Shown: positions 1 through 8,370 of the stretch, piece by piece
Layout of the letters: the number at the start of each line of letters is the position of its first letter
Numbering within the stretch: position 1 is the first letter of the stretch
Origin: Chamaea fasciata
Lineage: Eukaryota > Chordata > Aves > Passeriformes > Sylviidae
DNA: 64,000 bases
Reading direction: 5' to 3'
NCBI GenBank assembly: GCA_029207755.1
Contig: JARCOQ010000104.1
Span: forward strand, 1 to 64,000
Program-made: the position numbers and the translations under genes
The notes under the pieces: model-generated
Seen by the model: the letters and a program-made list of their open reading frames with translations, nothing else
What the model was told of the DNA's origin: nothing
The model's database searches: none

Positions 1-173
1 TTTTTTTGGAAATTTGGGGAGATTTTGGGGAGGAATTTTTTTGGAATTTGGGGAGGTTTTGGGTGGGAATTTGGGTAGAAATTTGGGGGATCCTCGGGGC
101 GGTGTTGTGGATCCTTTCGGGGGGGGCGTGTCCCCGCCCCTCCCCCCTCTCTAACCCCTCCCCCCCGCTCCAG
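1..173 (+). other. DAXX: DAXX intron, 3' part (partial)
   Basis: G-rich sense-strand sequence made of GGGGA/TTTTGG words runs to about 125, then changes sharply to a C-rich tract ending in CAG at 171-173. CTAAC at 151-155 sits about 20 bases before the AG and fits a branch point. This is the tail of an intron whose 5' part lies outside the window. The long open frame across it is a by-product of the low-complexity composition. Confidence 0.75.
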
Positions 174-631
174 GTGCGGCCGACGCGGCGCTGCCCCTCC
201 CCCACCCGCCCGCGGCCCAGCCGGAGGGGGAGGGTCCGCCGCCCCTCCCCCAGCCCCCCAAAGCCGAACTCTTCGTGCTGGAGATCGAAACGTTCCCCCT
301 GGAGCCGGGCGAGACCCCGCCCCCCTCCGCCGGCCCCTCCCCCTGCCCCTCCCCCTCCCCGCCCCTCCCCGCCCTGGGCGGCTCCGAGGCCACGCCCATC
401 GCCACGCCCCCTTCCCCTCCCCCCCTCTCCGAGCCGGGGGGGCCTCGGGGGGGCCTCAAGCGCCCCTCCCCCTCCCCCCGCCCCTCCCCCTGCCCCTCCC
501 CCCCCCGGCGGGGCGGGGGGAGGGGCGGGCGGCGCCATCAGCTCCACCTCCCTCAATGGGGGAGGGGCGGCCACGCCCCCGGGACCGCCCCCCAGGAAAC
601 GGAACCGGACGGAGCTGCCCGGGGGGGGCAG
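174..631 (+). CDS. DAXX: DAXX exon, disordered C-terminal region (frame break inside)
   Basis: This exon encodes part of the disordered C-terminal half of DAXX, the death-domain-associated protein that works with ATRX as a histone H3.3 chaperone in the nucleus. Recognition rests on two blocks. FVLEIETFPLE (from 272) matches the human LEIEALPLD stretch, and AISSTSLNGGG followed by PPRKRNR (from 534) matches human MVSSTSFNGG and its basic PCKKSRKEKK tail. Between them lies low-complexity Pro/Ser/Gly. The first block reads in frame 2 (codons from 176) and the second in frame 0, so the frame shifts by one base between about 456 and 531. The C9 run at 498-506 or the nearby G runs are the likely site. 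The exon is bounded by CAG at 171-173 and a GTGAGG donor at 632. It ends with AG of a split codon, which the next exon completes with C to give Ser. The histone-binding domain would lie upstream, outside the window. Confidence 0.88.
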
Positions 632-1185
632 GTGAGGGGGGGGCGGGGCTTTGGGGGGGCTCGGGGAGGGGCTTGGGGTGAATTGGGGAGGGGCTAAAGG
701 GGTTTGGGGCGGTCCCGGGGGAGGTTGGGGGGAATTTGGGGGGATTTGGGGGGATTTGGGGGGGTGGGGAGGGCCCTGGGGGGTTATGGGGGGATTTGGG
801 GAGGGTCTGGGGGGTCCCGGGGGGGGATTTGGGGGGTCCCGGGGGAGGTTGGGGGGAATTTGGGGGGATTTGGGGGGATTTTGGGGGTGGGGAGGGCCCT
901 GGGGGGTTATGGGGGGATTTGAGGAGGGTCTGGGGGGTCCCGGGGGGGGATTTGGGGGGTCCCGGGGGAGGTTGGGGGGAATTTGGGGGGGATTTGGGGG
1001 GATTTTGGGGGTGGGGAGGGCCCTGGGGGGTTATGGGGGGATTTGGGGAGGGTCTGGGGGGTCCCGGGGGGGATTTGGGGGGTCCCGGGAGGTTTTGAGG
1101 CACCACGTGGGATTTTTGGGGTTCCCACACGGAATTTTTTTTGGGGGGGGGCGGGGTTTAACCCTTTGCCCCTCCCCCATCCCAG
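632..1185 (+). other. DAXX: DAXX intron (GT-AG)
   Basis: The intron opens with GTGAGG at 632 and closes with a C-rich tract and CCCAG at 1,181-1,185. TTTAACC at 1,157-1,163 is a plausible branch point. It is almost wholly G-rich on the sense strand. Phase is preserved across it: the two bases before it and the first base after it make AGC. Confidence 0.85.
711..1100 (+). repeat. ~123-bp G-rich minisatellite in DAXX intron
   Basis: The word GGTCCCGGG recurs at 711, 835, 958 and 1,081, giving a period of 123-124 bp and slightly more than three copies. Each unit carries GGGAATTTGG, GGGATTTGG words, GGGAGGGCCCTGG and GGGTTATGG in the same order. Many runs of four or more G give strong G-quadruplex potential in the sense strand and pre-mRNA. 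Confidence 0.9.
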
Positions 1186-1343
1186 CCTGAGCCTATCCGC
1201 GGCGCTCCCGGAGGGGGAGGGGCCGGGTTTGGGGGGTCCCCCCTCCCCCCTGCCCGACTCCACCCCGCGCCGATTCCCCCGGGGGGGACCTGGTCAGCTC
1301 CTCGCAGGGGAGCCCCCCGCGGGCCGCCCCCAAGGCCTGCAAG
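1186..1343 (+). CDS. DAXX: DAXX penultimate exon (frame break inside)
   Basis: The 158-bp exon starts after CCCAG and ends in a GTGAGC donor at 1,344. With the AG carried from the previous exon it reads SLSLSAALPEGEGPG and then PPSPLPDST in frame 2. From about 1,266 the homologous sequence continues in frame 0 as RADSPGGDLVSS and ends AAPKACK. This mirrors human DAXX, where PVADSSTRVDSPSHGLVTSS is followed further on by a CK just before TSVATQCD. Joining the two frames needs one base fewer in the CCCC run at 1,263-1,266. The last codon, AAG, is complete, so the next intron is phase 0. No stop interrupts the homologous stretch in either frame. The alternative is that only 1,307-1,343 is exonic (CGCAG at 1,302-1,306), but this fits the homology worse. 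Confidence 0.85.
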
Positions 1344-1354
1344 GTGAGCTGGGG

Positions 1355-1700
1355 GTCCTGGGGGGGCGGGGGGGATCTGGGGGGTCCTGGGGGGGGTTGG
1401 GGGGGATCTGGGGGGTCCTGGGGGGGGTTGGGGGGTCCTGGGGGGGATTTGGGGGGGATTTGGGGGGTCCTGGGGGGATTTGGGGTGTCCGGGGGGGGAT
1501 TGGGGGGATTTGGGGGGTCCTGGGGGGATTTGGGGGGGATTTGGGGTGTCCTGGGGGGGATTGGGGGGATTTGGGGGGTCCTGGGGGGGGTTGGGGGGTC
1601 CTGGGGGGATTTGGGGGGGATTTGGGGGGTCCTGGGGGGATTTGGGGGGTCCTGGGGGGGGTTGGGGGGATTTGGGGGGTCCTGGGGAGGATTTGGGGGG
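1355..1700 (+). repeat. G-rich simple minisatellite (GGTCCTGGGGGGATTTGG words)
   Basis: This is an irregular tandem of GGGGGGTCCTGGGG followed by GATTTGG or GTTGGGG words, with spacing varying from roughly 20 to 40 bp. It is sense-strand G-rich and intronic. It grades into the more regular 31-bp array that follows. Confidence 0.8.
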
Positions 1701-1704
1701 TCCT

Positions 1705-2140
1705 GGGGGATTTGAGGAGGTTTTGGGGGGTCCCGGGGGGATTTGAGGAGGTTTTGGGGGGTCCTGGGGGGATTTGAGGAGGTTTGGGGGGGTCCTGGGG
1801 GGATTTGAGGAGGTTTTGGGGGGTCCCGGGGGGATTTGAGGGGGTTTTGGGGGGTCCCGGGGGGATTTGAGGAGGTTTTGGGGGTTCCCGGTGGGGATTT
1901 GAGGAGGTTTTGGGGGGTCCTGGGGGGATTTGAGGAGGTTTTGGGGGGTCCCGGGGGATTTGAGGAGGTTTTGGGGGGTCCCGGGGGGATTTGAGGAGGT
2001 TTTGGGGGGCCCTGGGGGGATTTGAGGAGGTTTTGGGGGGTCCCGGGGGGATTTGAGGAGGTTTTGGGGGGTCTTTGGGGGGATTTGAGGAGGTTTTGGG
2101 GGGTCCTGGGGGGATTTGAGGGGGTTTTGGGGGGTCCTGG
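1705..2140 (+). repeat. ~31-bp G-rich minisatellite in DAXX last intron
   Basis: The unit ATTTGAGGAGGTTTTGGGG followed by GGTCCTGG or GGTCCCGG repeats about every 31-32 bp (for example 1,741 and 1,772), giving about 13 copies. Variation is mostly CCTGG versus CCCGG, GAGGAGG versus GAGGGGG, and G-run length. It is G-quadruplex prone. Confidence 0.9.
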
Positions 2141-2264
2141 GGATGCCGGGGGCAGTCAGGATGAATTTGGGGAAATCTTCGGGGTCTCCGAGGTCCCCAA
2201 ACCGCCGCCGGGGTCACCCCAGACCCCCCAAATCCCCCCAAATCCCCCCAAATGCCGCCCCCAG

Positions 2265-2324
2265 ACCAGCGTGGGAACCCAGTGCGACCCCGAGGAGATC
2301 ATCGTGCTCTCGGACTCGGATTAG
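2265..2324 (+). CDS. DAXX: DAXX terminal exon, C-terminal SUMO-interacting motif
   Basis: Twenty codons read TSVGTQCDPEEIIVLSDSD and then TAG. Human DAXX ends TSVATQCDPEEIIVLSDSD, so only one residue differs. This is the strongest gene identification in the window. IIVLSDSD is the C-terminal SUMO-interacting motif: a hydrophobic core followed by acidic and serine residues. In human DAXX it binds SUMO and SUMOylated partners such as PML, helping place DAXX in PML bodies, and CK2 phosphorylation of the serines strengthens SUMO-1 binding. The upstream exon ends ACK at a phase 0 junction, so the splice product reads CK then TSV, as in human. The exon boundary is taken from the CCCCCAG acceptor and this homology. 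Confidence 0.97.
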   Translation, partial: TSVGTQCDPEEIIVLSDSD

Positions 2325-2445
2325 CCCCGCCCGCCGCGCCTGGCCACGCCCCCCACCCCCCCCGCAAAACCCCGCCCCTTTCGCGGTCGAGCCCCGCCCC
2401 TTTCGCCGCCCCTCCTTTAATAAATCCCGCCTCTTTTATGGGCGC
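2325..2445 (+). other. DAXX: DAXX 3' UTR
   Basis: This is a short GC-rich trailer after the TAG, containing CGCCCCTTTCGC-type words. It ends shortly after the AATAAA at 2,419-2,424; the exact cleavage site is inferred. Confidence 0.75.
2419..2424 (+). terminator. DAXX polyadenylation signal AATAAA
   Basis: A canonical AATAAA hexamer lies 95 bases after the DAXX stop. It is set in CCTCCTTTAATAAATCCC and followed by a short T-rich patch (CTCTTTTATGG). This fits a very short 3' UTR. Confidence 0.85.
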
Positions 2446-2459
2446 ACTCTGTCGCGACC

Positions 2460-2600
2460 GCGCCCGTGCCCGTGGTGTCGCGAGATGACGTCACGGAGAG
2501 GGAGGTGTGGCTAAAGGGACGCGGTTCCTCTAAGGAGGCGTGGCCGGGGGCGGGGGGCGTGGCCGGCGGGCCCAAGATGGCGGCGGCGGCGTCGTGAGGG
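2460..2600 (+). promoter_or_regulatory. Compact promoter-like region with CRE, GC boxes and YY1 element
   Basis: A perfect palindromic CRE (TGACGTCA) sits at 2,486-2,493. GC-box-like GGGGGCGGGG and GGGCGTGGCC words follow at about 2,545-2,565. AAGATGGCGGC at 2,574-2,584 is the classic YY1 element found at many CpG-island transcription starts. The stretch is CpG-rich and free of the G-rich repeats on either side. It most likely drives a + strand gene just downstream of DAXX. In human, ZBTB22 lies immediately downstream of DAXX in the same orientation, so its counterpart is a reasonable but unproven candidate. Confidence 0.65.
2577..2593 (+). CDS. Possible first coding exon (MAAAA...) of a downstream gene
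   Basis: An ATG inside the YY1 element begins ATG GCG GCG GCG GCG TC, and a good donor (GTGAGG) starts at 2,594. Unspliced, the frame ends at once (MAAAAS, then TGA), so it is either a tiny first coding exon or a short upstream ORF in a 5' leader. I cannot identify the gene, and no later exon was recognised in the window. Human ZBTB22 does not start this way, which argues for a leader if that is the neighbour. Confidence 0.3.
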
Positions 2601-2697
2601 CCGAGCGCGGGTAATGCGGACAGGGGGCGGGGCTAAGGGCGGGGGGGCGTGGTCTGAGCGGGCAGGGGGCGTGGCCGGAACGGTGGGGGGGAATTAA

Positions 2698-3720
2698 AGT
2701 GGTTTGGGGAGATCCTGGGGGGGATTTTGGGCGGGAATTGGGGGGATCGGGGCGGTCTGGGGGGGTCTGGGATGGATTTGGGAGGGATTTGGGGGATCCT
2801 GGGGGGATTTGGGGGGGTCTGGGATGGATTTGGATGATCTGGGATGGATTTGGGGGGGGGGTAGGGGGGTCCTGGGGGGATTTGGGGAGGATTTGGGGGG
2901 TCCTGGGAGGATTGGGGGCGTCTGGAATGGATTTGGGGGGGATTTGGGGGGATTTGGGGGGATTTGGGGGGATTTGGGGAGGATTTGGGGGGGATTTGGG
3001 GGGGTCCTGGGGGGATTGGGGGCGTCTGGGATGGATTTGGGGGATCTGGGATGGATTTGGGGGGGGGTAGGGGGGTCCTGGGGGGATTTGGGGGGGATTT
3101 GGGGAGGATTTGGGGGGATTTGGGGGGATTTGGGGAGGATTTGGGGGGGATTTGGGGAGTCCTGGGAGGATTGGGGGGGATTTGGGGGGCATTTGGGGAG
3201 GATTTGGGGGGTCCTGGGGGGATTGGGGGGTCTGGGATGGATTTGGGGAGGATTTGGGAGAGGTTTGGGGGGTCCTGGGGGGGATTTGGGGGCACTGGGA
3301 GGGTCTGGGGGGGTTTCTCGGGGGGTTTGGGGGGATTTTGGGGAGATTTGGGGGGTCTCAGGGATGTCTGGGAGGGGTTTAGGGGAGACGGGGGATTTGG
3401 GGAGAATTTTGGGGGGGGTCTGGAGGAATTTGGGGGCCCTGGGGGGATTTGGGGGGATTTTGGGGGATTTTGGGATGGATTTGGAGGATCCTGGGGGGAT
3501 TTGGGGGGATTTTGGGGGATTTTGGGATGGATTTGGAGGATCCTGGGGGGATTTGGGGGGGTCCTGGGGGGGATTTTGGGATGGATTTGGAGGATTCGGG
3601 GGCTCCGGGGGGGTCTGGGTTGTCCTGGGGTGGGATTTGGGGTTCGGGGGGGGGAATTTGGGGATTTTGGGGGTGTCAGGGATTTGGGAATCCGGGAATT
3701 TGGGGTGAGAATTTAACGGG
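2698..3720 (+). repeat. G-rich minisatellite tract (GGGGGATTTGG words)
   Basis: About 1 kb is built from GGGGGATTTGGGG, GGTCCTGGGG and GGGATGGATTTGG words. Local period varies. GGGATGGATTTGG blocks recur near 2,769, 2,821, 2,842, 3,028 and 3,049, and a block with GGATTTTGGGATGGATTTGG recurs near 3,468 and 3,522. The long Gly/Trp-rich open frames in both directions reflect absence of stop codons in G-rich repeat, not genes. It may be the first intron of the gene starting near 2,577. Confidence 0.85.
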
Positions 3721-4640
3721 AATTCCGAAGCGAAAGGGGTTTGGGCCCCAGTTTTACGGGATTTCGGCGAGAATTTAAAGGGTTTGGGGCGGAATTCAGG
3801 GATTCAGGCACATCCCGAGTAAAAAAATGGGAATTTGGGGGGGATTTAATGGGATTTGGGGAAATTTAATGGGATTTGGGGCGGAATTGGGAAATCTGGG
3901 CAGATTTAAAGGAATTCGAGGCAAAGTTGACGGGATTTGGGTTGGGAGGAAGGTTGGAAGGGTTCAGGTCAGAATTCGGGGACTCGAGGCGGAATTGGCG
4001 GAATTTGGGTCAGAATTAATGGGAATTCGGCCGGAATTGAGGGAATTTGATGGAATTTCCGCCAAAATTAACGAATTTGGCCAAAAATTTTTAGGATCGC
4101 TTGAGCCAGTTTACGGGATTTGGGTAAAGTCAGCGGGGTTTTGGTCAGAACTCGGGGATTTCCGGCGGATCTTCGGGAATTGGAGTCAAAATGAACGGAA
4201 TTTGGGGTGGAAACGATGAAACCTGGGTGGGAATTTAATGGGATTTGGGGCAGAAGTCAAGGATTTGGGCCAAATTTTGGGAATTTGGGTCCGAACCTTT
4301 TGGGATTTGGGGGCAGAATTAAAGATTTGGGGTGGGAATTCGGGGTTGGAGTCAAAAATTAAGGGATTTGGGCTGGAATTTATGGGATTTTGGCCCGAAT
4401 TAAAGGGATTTGGGATAGAATGACGGGATTTAGGTTGGGATTTATGGGATTTTGCGTTGGAATTAATGCTCAGAATGATCAGAATGTGGATTTTGCGTCG
4501 GAATTAATGGGATCTGGGCTGGAATCAAGGGATTTGATCAAGGTTAAGGGATTTGGTGAAAAAATTACGGGTCTGGGGTAGAATTGCAGAATTTGGTCGG
4601 AATTAATGGGATTCGGGCTGGAATTAAGGGATTCGATGCA
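3720..4640 (+). repeat. Degenerate GGGATTTGGG / GGAATTAA repeat
   Basis: This is a diverged continuation of the tract to the left with lower G content. Words such as GGGATTTGGG, CAGAATTAA and GGAATTCGG occur every 18-25 bp without a clean period. Open frames here encode repeated Gly-Ile/Phe-Trp patterns and have no recognisable domain. Confidence 0.7.
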
Positions 4641-4654
4641 GAATTACGGGATTT

Positions 4655-4862
4655 GGGATGGGATTAATGGGATTTGTGTTGGAATTAATGGGATTTGTGT
4701 TGGAATTAATGGGATCTGGGTTGGAATTAATGGGATTTGTGTTGGAATTAATGAGATTTTGGTTGGAATTAATGGGATTTGGGTTGGAATTAATGGGATT
4801 TGTGTTGGAATTAATGGGATTTGGGTTGGAATTAATGGGATTTGGGTTGGAATTAAGGGATT
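4655..4862 (+). repeat. 21-bp minisatellite
   Basis: About ten near-perfect copies of a 21-bp unit (GGAATTAATGGGATTTGTGTT, or GGGTT at the end) lie head to tail. As 21 is a multiple of three, the frame stays open and gives a seven-residue repeat GINGICV/GINGIWV. This explains the otherwise odd predicted proteins here. Confidence 0.93.
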
Positions 4863-5835
4863 TTGGTCGGAATTTTTGGGATTTGTGCCGGAATTAAGGG
4901 ATTTTGATCAGAATTATGGACGTGGATTTTGGTCGGAATTAATGGGATTTTGGTGCAGAATTAAGGGATTTGAGCCGGAGTTAAGGGATTTGTTTTGGAA
5001 GGAATAAGGTTTGGGCTGGGATGAAGAGGTTTTGATCAGAATTAAGGGATTTGTGTTGGAATTAATGGGATTTGGGTTGGAATTAATGGGATTTTGATTG
5101 GAATTTAGGGATTTTGGTGCAGAATGAAGGGATCCGAACCAGAATTAATGATATTTGTGCCGGAATTAAGAAATTTGTGATGGAGTTGATGAGATTCGGG
5201 TTGGAATTAATGGGATTGTTCCGGATTTAAGGGATTTGATGCACAAGTAATGGGGTTTTGGTTGGAATCAGTAGGATTCTGATTGGAATTATGGAATTTG
5301 TGATGGAATTATGGGGATTTGTGCTCGAATTAATGGGATTTTGGTTGGAATTGTGGAACTCGTGTTGGAATTCAATGGGTTTTGTGTCGGAATTAAGGGA
5401 TTTTGATCAGAATTATGGAATTGGAATTGGGCTGGAAATTAATGGGATTTTGGTTGGAATTAATGGGATTTGGGCTGGAATTAAGGGATTTTGATCAGAA
5501 TTATGGACTTGGATTTTGGTTGGAATTACTGGGATTTTGGTTGGAATTCAATGGGATTTGGGCTGGAATTGAGGGATTTTGATCAGAATATGGATTTTGT
5601 GTTGGAATTCAATGGGATTGGTGTCGGAATTAACGGAATTTGTGCTGGAATTAACGGGATTTTGATCAGAATTACGGAATTGGATTTTGTGTCAGAATCA
5701 CTGGGATTTTGGTGGGAATTCAGTGGGATTTGTGCTGGAATCGGTGGGATTTGGGTCAGAGCTAACGGGATTTCGGTTGGAATTCTTGGGATTTGGTGCG
5801 GAATTGAGGGACCTGGGGTAGAATTAAGGGATTTG
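4863..5835 (+). repeat. Diverged extension of the 21-bp repeat family
   Basis: The same words (GGAATTAATGGGATTTTGG, GGAATTAAGGGATTTTGATC, AGAATTATGGA) continue with substitutions and small indels. A longer unit containing TTGATCAGAATTA recurs near 4,901, 5,031, 5,402, 5,491, 5,578 and 5,661. It stops abruptly near 5,835. Confidence 0.8.
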
Positions 5836-5837
5836 CG

Positions 5838-7360
5838 ATGCAGTTTGAGACGTGGCCGGAGCGTTCCGAACCACGTGGGGACGAATCGATCTCCGAGGAT
5901 CCAGCGTTTGCACCTCGGCTTGAAATAACTTCAGCCGCTCCCCCCCGCCCCGAGGTGTTCCGTAAAGGAAAAGGTTTAACGAAGGAACGATGCCAAAACC
6001 GCAAACGTTACGGAAAGCAAAGGAAAGGCTGCGCAGAGGTGCGGAATTTGTTTGCTGGCTGGGAGAGACAGGATTTGGGGAGAAAAAGGCCAAGGCAGGC
6101 TCAGCTCAGAGGCAAAAGCGGATGGGTTTTATTAATGTTACGCTAAGAGAAGCAAAGGAAAAAAAAAACCAAAAAAGAAAACCAAAATTAATTTCTGAAA
6201 CTCTTTTTTTTTTTAAATACAATCTGTTCATTTCCTACGAACAACGTAAAGAGGCGGCAATTAGAGTTTCAGGTCGGTACGCCTTGCGAAGCAGTTTTTC
6301 CTTCCGTTTCTGGAGAGGGAGAGGGAAGGTTTTTGCATTCTTTGGTGGTTTTTTTTTTCACAAGAGCAGCGGTCCGCTGGTGGCTTTCGAATTCACGCAA
6401 AAGCGGCCCAGCCCGGAGATCGCGCAGCTGCGGGATTTTTTGCTATTTCACGGCTCGTTTCGTGATTACACGTGGGGCCGTGGACTCGCAGGATTTGGGG
6501 TGGCGCCTTTTAAAGGCGAGCGGTTTCGAAGGCGAAGGGTTTTTCAGCTCGGGGCACGGAGGCGTCTTCTCACTTCTTCCCTGGCCCACGAGTTCTTCTC
6601 GCCTCTGTTCAAACGCCTCCCGGGCCCGCCCAAATCACGGCCGCCGGTTCAATATTCGCTCCGTCCGTCACAGGTTCCTCTGCTCAAACCCACAGATCGT
6701 CTCCCCCGTTCACGCTGCCCGCGGTTTAAGGGATTGTTCCAGAGTATTACGGTCTGTTGCCATAACCCATAGGAGGTTTCCAGCCCGGAGCGGAGGGAAC
6801 TCGTCGCCGCCGTCACTCAAAAGTCACTTTCCCTTCGCTGGCTTTGAGATGTCCGTGTTGTCCCGTTACGCGTCTCCGGTCCGGCCTTTTCTCTCCTCCC
6901 TGGTGATGCCCCGGAAGGCTGAGCTGGAGCAGAGGCTGGACAGAGCTGGAGAATAAAGTGGAGATGGATGGAAAAGCCTCCGGGATCCCCCCTGGGCAGG
7001 ACAGGGCCTGACCCAGGCCGAGCCCAGAGTCCGCGGTCACGAGATCTCACGTTTTGATCACTTTCGGTCCGTTTGCACGTCGGGGTTTAATTGTCCGGTT
7101 CCAGCCGCAGGCCGTGAGCTCCCGTCCTCCTCGTTCCTCCCTCCAGCCCGGCCCTTGGTTGTGCAGTTGGGCCCGAGAGTCGTCCTTGGTGTGCAGCAGG
7201 AGAAGGATTTGCTTTGCCTCCCTACCCTTCACCCTCCCGCGGATGGAGGAGATCCTTCGCGCCCCTCTCGCGGATCCGGAGGCGCGAGCCGCTCGCGGCT
7301 GCTCCGTCCCGGACGTCGGGATCTCTGACGGTTGGTGGCGACCGGAGAACTTGCCGGGCG
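5838..7360. other. Non-repetitive interval, no recognised gene
   Basis: Mixed-composition sequence without the G-rich repeats of the left flank or the satellite of the right. It contains an A-rich patch (about 6,158-6,190), T runs near 6,206 and 6,350, a small palindrome CGCCTTT-T-AAAGGCG at 6,504-6,518, and an AATAAA on the + strand at 6,952-6,957. Open frames up to 260 codons overlap on both strands and show no domain, codon pattern or splice structure I recognise. Old interspersed elements or an unrecognised exon are possible. Confidence 0.5.
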
Positions 7361-7400
7361 GTCATCAGTCCGTGGGGCCGGAGGGATCGGCCCCAGGGCG

Positions 7401-8175
7401 ATGAGGGAGCCGGCAGAGGAGCCGGTGGAGCCGCTCTCCAGCGTTTGCCGGCAGAGCTGGCGCGCTGCTGAGGCTCCAGGTGACCGGAGGCTGCCCGGCG
7501 TGACGCCCGTTCGCAGGGTGGCGGCTGCGGCCCTGGTTCCGTGCCTCAGGTGTTTCTGAAATCCTTTTCCCCGGGAATTTCCTGTTAACGAGTTGTTTTT
7601 TGTCAACTGTGCTTTGTTGCCATTCCTTTCCCGAGGAGGGACTTCTCCTTGATGTCCCTCTGGTGCGACCAAGGTGAGGGAAGAGGTTTTTTTACCAGCA
7701 GGTAAATAACCCACCTGGTGGATGCAGGAGGGGCTGTGGGTGTCGTGTGCCTGGACTTCAGCAAGGCCACGGACACTGGCTCCCTCGGCACGCTCCTGGG
7801 TTAACCGGCAGCCCGGGGCTCGGACACGAGCACGCCTGGCTGGGTCAGGAACTGCCTGCACGGCCCGGAGTGCTGGGGACCGCTGCTGCATCCGGCCGGG
7901 GACAGTCGCCAGCGCTGTCCGCCCGGGCTCTGCTGGCGCCGGCTCTGCTCAGTGTTTTTATTGACGACGTGGGTGAGGGTATCGAGGCTTTCATTAGTAA
8001 ATTTGTGGACGACGCTAAGCTGGCAGCGTGTGTCGAGCTGTTGGGAGGCAGGAGGGCTCTGCGGAGAGATCCGGAACCGTTGGATGGATGGGCAGAGTCC
8101 AATAGCGCGAGGTTTGACAAGTCCAAGGGCCGAGGCCTGCGCTTCGGCCACAATGACGCCCTACAACGTTATAGG
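7401..8175 (+). pseudogene. CR1 ORF2 reverse transcriptase remnant
   Basis: The recognisable RT blocks lie in three different frames: the MREPAEE block in frame 0 (7,401), the LDFSKA block in frame 2 (7,751) and the FVDDAKL block in frame 1 (8,002). The protein is therefore dead. The longest intact piece runs from SVFIDD (7,951) to about LQRYR (8,175), roughly 75 residues of the palm and what follows. In it, KFVDDAKL, the RRALRRDPEPLDGWAESN block and the DKSKGRGLRFGHND block correspond to CR1 KFADDTKL, the ...LQRDLDRLDRWAEAN-like block and the FNKAKCRVLHLGHNN-like block. The first Asp pair of the catalytic motif is retained. The second half (8,180-8,350) matches CR1 DNA better than any reading frame. 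Confidence 0.85.
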
Positions 8176-8370
8176 CCGGTGACAGCGTCGCCGGACAGTG
8201 CCCAGGAGGAAAGGGACCAGGGGACACGGGTGACAGCAGCTGGACACGGGCCAGCAGAGTGCCCAGGTGGCCAGGAAGGCCAAAGGCCCTGGCCGGGGTC
8301 AGGAATGGTGTGGCCAGCAGGAGCAGAGAGGTCATTCTGCCCCTGACTAATCACTGATGAGGCCACACCT

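Larger units (their letters stand above)
1344..2264 (+). other. DAXX: DAXX last intron (GT-AG)
   Basis: The donor is GTGAGC at 1,344 and the acceptor is GCCCCCAG ending at 2,264, after a C-rich stretch of CCCCCCAAAT words from 2,225. The body is G-rich repeat. The open frame running from 2,022 through the last exon includes a short patch at about 2,160-2,220 that looks faintly coding. The sequence before it is G-rich and would be a poor acceptor, so I treat the patch as intron. Confidence 0.85.

Noticed and set aside
651..1777. Long Gly/Trp-rich open frames on + and Pro-rich frames on - across the DAXX introns
   Set aside because: They are translations of G-rich minisatellites. They overlap in several frames on both strands and cross clear splice sites.
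2160..2264. Upstream extension of the last DAXX exon (in frame with the C-terminus)
   Set aside because: The preceding sequence is G-rich with no polypyrimidine tract, and the human-like CK-TSV junction is restored exactly by the acceptor at 2,264.
2530..3716. Overlapping 220-334 codon frames (Pro-rich on -, Gly-rich on +)
   Set aside because: Low-complexity repeat without stop codons; no domain and no codon-position signal.
4606..5007. 133-codon frame with a seven-residue GINGICV repeat
   Set aside because: The repeat is an automatic result of a 21-bp minisatellite and extends beyond the frame in non-coding form.
5990..6956. 260- and 207-codon + strand frames in the unique interval
   Set aside because: No recognisable domain, overlapping frames in the same DNA, and no supporting promoter or splice pattern.
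6952..6957. AATAAA as the end of a gene or LTR
   Set aside because: A lone hexamer without recognisable upstream exon, LTR ends or target-site duplication.
7229..7891. 220-codon - strand frame over the CR1 fragment
   Set aside because: Antisense shadow of a CR1 reverse-transcriptase remnant whose sense-strand blocks are clearly recognisable.
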